A stretch of DNA of 64,000 nucleotides from Parasponia andersonii (Eukaryota; Streptophyta; Magnoliopsida; Rosales; Cannabaceae): the NCBI GenBank assembly GCA_002914805.1, contig JXTB01000321.1, positions 225,873 to 289,872 of the forward strand, written 5' to 3'. Within the stretch, counting starts at the first letter, position 1; each line of letters begins with the position of its first letter. Below are positions 60,420 to 64,000 of the stretch, piece by piece. Position numbers and translations under genes: made by a program. Under the pieces are notes generated by a model. That model made no database searches. It had not been told where the DNA came from and saw only the letters and a program-made list of their open reading frames with translations.

Positions 60420-63400
60420 TTCAGAATAAGATTGGTACTTTCATGTAAGTCCAATTAAAATATTTATTTGGTACCCCTCCCCCGGTGAAATGGTTTGCCT
60501 CGTGTCCCTTATGCGAAGAAAAACGAGATAATTGGACTGAAATAAGATAAAATCGCGCGAGTTTAGGAACCCAAAGCCGCATGATTTTTAGGTAATGAAT
60601 TTGTGTCCTACGTTTTTGATACTCAGGGACTCAAGAAATTTATGTCTATATGTATTGGAGTTAACTAAAATATCAGAATATTTATTCCTGTATTTATTTA
60701 ATCGTGTATATATTTATTGTTGTTACGAGAACTGTCTACGGTAGGACAACCACGATGCTAATTTTTTTTGGTTTATTAGACAACACCGTCTATTTTTCAT
60801 ATAAAATGAAATATATTTCCATAATAATACTTCACAATACATGTTAGGCAGGTTAGTTAAAAGGTTATGTATGACCTGTCATGAAAAGTGTGTATATCAT
60901 AGTATAGACTATAGAGTTCAGTCAAAATTACTCATAATTAATTAAACAAACGAACTAGCAATAGTGGTAGAAGAATATATCTGGGTTTATTGACATTGGT
61001 GGTTGAATTTGAAGACTATCCATTGTCCAACCTGTGGCTCTCTAAGTGGTTAATGACGAATTCTGGTAGTGGTCTAATTTGAGTTATTTGTTTAGTTTTA
61101 AAGAAGCTTTCATTTTAACAAAGACTAATTGTTCTACTAGTACCTAGACTACTTTAAAGATCTTGTTTTACTTCATTAACATATAAAAGAATTGTGTTGA
61201 TGGGTACGAGCTCATTTGGAATTATCTTTTAAAAAGAGGAATACTTAATTTACTCTTTTGTACTCTCGTTTATATTCTTTAGTCTCTATTTAGATTCTAC
61301 TATGACCATTATGTTTTATTATACTATTAAAATGTAAAATTAAATAATAAAATTCATTTGTCAGACAATATAAAAAAAAAAAGTACAAATGATATTCTTC
61401 TTTTGAAAAAAAACTCTGAAACGTGATAAATGTTGCTATGATACTCGGCATATTATGATATTGCACATGATATCATGATTAGATAGTCTATGAATCTCAC
61501 AAAATTATGAAATTACACTTTAAACCCCCACACTCACACACTAATAAGTTTTTTTTTCCCCGATTATGCCGCATAATAATTAAACCCCCTTCCTTTTCAC
61601 TCTTCACTTTTTTCCCCAAGTAGTCTCCATAGGACATCCACTTTTGTCTCTCTTCTTCACTTGTAAATGTCGTATCGAAAGTCTTGGAAGATATGCGTGA
61701 ACAGAGGAATCTATCTTGAAAAAAGAAACTATGTATATCCGGTGGGGACACCCCCATTGCAGTGCAAATCCACCACCTATCACATGGATGTATGACATGG
61801 AGTAGAGTACACTTCATTTTCAGAATAGATTGTCACTACTTTTTTTTTTTCGATGCTGCCTTCTAGTTCTATGGTCGTGCAATGAACTTTTTATTTTTCT
61901 ATATGCTTAAGTTATGTCTTATAAACAAGATTCAATGTGATTGTAGTTAAAGCAAATTTAATTGACTCGAAAGAGTGGATTGAAAGGTATTATGCTGAGT
62001 ATTATATAAACGACTGAAAAAGTTGTCAGAGTTTGGAGTATGATCAGATTAGTTTGAATGACAAACAAAATTAACTTGCAAAAAGATAGAAGTAATAAAT
62101 GTAAAAAGAGAGGGAGCCCAAATAGCAATAGAAATAAAAATTCATATAGTGATCATGAGCCAAGACTAACAAAAGATGGGATACTAGTAATATAAACACA
62201 ACCAATGAGATATACATACTCATATAATAACTTCATACCTCCTTATTGGAAAAGTTAGTCTGGACATCAAAAAAAAGAAAAAACATTATATATTTCAATA
62301 ATGGATTATACGGTCACGAAAAGATGTGTTAATGGTATCGTAAAATATTAGCCTAAATACGTTTAATAAATTTGTTGTATCATTCTTAATTTATATTGTA
62401 CTTATAATGTGTAATATTTTTCTCATATTTACTTATTTTCATACTTAATCAGTTTCATTCTCAAAATTATGCTAATTTTGTGCCAAATCTTACACGTTTT
62501 TGATATTATGGTATTTTTGAGCTTAATCGTTCCATTTTTTGATATTATGATATTCATATATAATTATGTCTCTTTTCAAACTCGTCTAAGATAAAGATGA
62601 ATTATCAAGAATATAAAAGAGATAAGATGAACGGATGGTTAGATCTAGTATGCATCGTATATGGGCGGCAGCTAGAGTCAACAGCTCTCCTAGGGTTCCT
62701 TCAGCTAGGAACACTAAGGAAAAAGATCAAGTTGGCCCTTGTAAATAGCTTGATGCATTATTTCCCTTCAACCTTTTGAATGAATTGCAGCAAAAGGAAA
62801 GAAAATCCATAGATGAGCCCATTGTCTCCACCCCGTAGGAACTAGCCTAAAGACACCTCCAGCATTCATGGATCGCAGACCGACCATAGAACCATGTTTA
62901 AAAAATGGAGCACTTTAGCTATTCACGTTCAAATTAGACAATAAGGGTCGTAGAAAAGTTTTAAAACCAATATTCTTAAGACCTAAGAACTAAGATAGAA
63001 AGGGAAAAAAATATTCAATTATTGATTCTCCTAAAACTAGATCTTCGGGAGCCACAAAAATTTTTAGTTAGAATGGGATTCAAACCCATTCTAAATTAAT
63101 TATAGAAATTATATTAGATTACTCAATAAAAAATGGACATATTGAATAAATATTTAAAACTTTGATTTATTTTCATGTTTATGCATGAACCTTTTTATAT
63201 TTAAAATGATGTTTAAAAAAAAATCTTTTATCTATTTTAGTTGAGTATATTTTTGCAAATTAGATATTGTATCGTGCTTAGGTATGATGTATATTGTGTT
63301 GACCGACTTTTTTATAATCATGTGCTGCTCACAGATATATTTTGACATCTCTAACCACGAATTTGGCCAATTTTAGCTCAATACTAAGGTGTGGCAGAGT

Positions 63401-63700
63401 CTTACCAGGAAGTCTAGCACAATGGCAGCACATTTGTATTTTTTTTTTTTTTTGTTTAATAACAAATTGGAGTCTCTAGTATCATTTTTCTACTTCGTAT
63501 AGCTTCTTGTCCAACGTAATAGAAAAGAAAATTTTGCAATAAAAAAATACTGAAAAAGGGGGGAAAAAAAAATGGTGGAGATATAGAAGTGTGTGTGGTT
63601 GATTGACTGGGAGAAGCAACAAAGTATATTCATTGGTCAAATGGGAGGGAGGCATAGGAATTAGGGAAATTAGGTTAAATATGCATTATAAGAGGCATAT
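60420..63700. other. Intergenic, no gene recognised
   Basis: The start probably contains the 3' UTR of the plastid-type gene. The overlapping minus-strand open frames at 61497-61817 and the plus-strand one at 62597-62779 show no recognisable domain. Confidence 0.55.
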
Positions 63701-64000
63701 TTTGGCACATATGCTTCCCTCAATAAAACTCTGAAAAATATGCATATACCCACCTGAAATGTCACTTCTGCCATTTATAATTGGTTTATAATGTATATGT
63801 CGCTCTTCTCCTCTTTAACCAAGCTGTAGCTCCTTATTCCTCCCTCTATATCCTCACAATCTTTCATGTAATCTCATGCTTGAATTTATCACACTGTCTA
63901 AGGAGCTGAAATTCTAAGAGTAGAAAAGAAGAAAGGATAAAAGTTGAAAAAACAGAAAAAAGACGTGGCAGTAAGACGGAGGACGGAAATCCGCGAAATG
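63701..64000 (+). promoter_or_regulatory. Possible promoter and leader of a gene beginning at the right edge
   Basis: A TATA-like CTCTATATCC near 63845 is followed by a purine-rich leader. The window ends on ATG (63998-64000) with a purine at -3 (GCGAAATG). This is suggestive only, since no coding sequence can be read. Confidence 0.3.

Noticed and set aside
61497..61817. Minus-strand open frames of 106 and 64 residues
   Set aside because: Two frames overlap the same stretch, neither has a recognisable domain, and there is no splice or promoter context. A short expressed peptide cannot be excluded.
62597..62779. 60-residue plus-strand open frame
   Set aside because: No similarity to any family I recognise, and the length is expected by chance.

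Overview
This is AT-rich nuclear DNA from a eudicot plant. The evidence is a spliced type-B response regulator gene, a Sec14-like lipid-transfer gene, a gene for a plastid-type conserved protein, and many LTR retrotransposons and small DNA transposons. Introns follow GT-AG rules and are AT-rich. I see no rRNA, tRNA, CRISPR or prokaryotic features. The species cannot be named from the sequence. Two bases are ambiguous (3047 and 11626).

Layout. 1-1.5 kb: first exons of a Sec14/CRAL-TRIO gene on the minus strand, running off the left edge. About 1.8-3.25 kb: an LTR-like segment. 3.46-9.95 kb: a decayed Ty1/copia element (Copia-1, plus strand). 11.16-22.31 kb: a complete but mutated Ty3/gypsy element of the Tat type. 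It has two RNase H domains and, downstream of pol, an antisense spliced gene. 25.07-29.34 kb: a five-exon type-B response regulator (cytokinin signalling), minus strand. 30.16-39.06 kb: a second copia element (Copia-2, minus strand), itself split by a 2.26-kb gypsy-type solo LTR. 42.5-45.8 kb: a cluster of terminal-inverted-repeat (TIR) elements, three with convincing target-site duplications.

46.5-60.4 kb holds the most striking locus. A two-exon gene for a plastid-type protein has its exons separated by a 13.4-kb intron. The intron contains a whole SIRE/Maximus-type copia element (Copia-3, minus strand), a 1.65-kb solo LTR inside that element's LTR, a third solo LTR abutting it, and a Mutator-like TIR element. 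A second copy of that TIR element lies upstream of the gene. 60.4-64 kb is intergenic, and an ATG at the extreme right edge may begin another gene.

The three host genes look unrelated in function: lipid transfer, cytokinin-responsive transcription and a plastid protein of unknown role. The retroelements are old. Their reading frames carry many stops and frameshifts, their LTR pairs have diverged, and in two of them the protease catalytic Asp has become Asn. The insertion order can be partly read from nesting: solo LTRs sit inside Copia-2 and Copia-3, and duplicated target sites and paralogous empty sites confirm several insertions. The best candidates for unusual biology are the antisense spliced gene in the Tat element, the paired TIR elements carrying a conserved peptide-coding fragment, and the transposon-filled intron.
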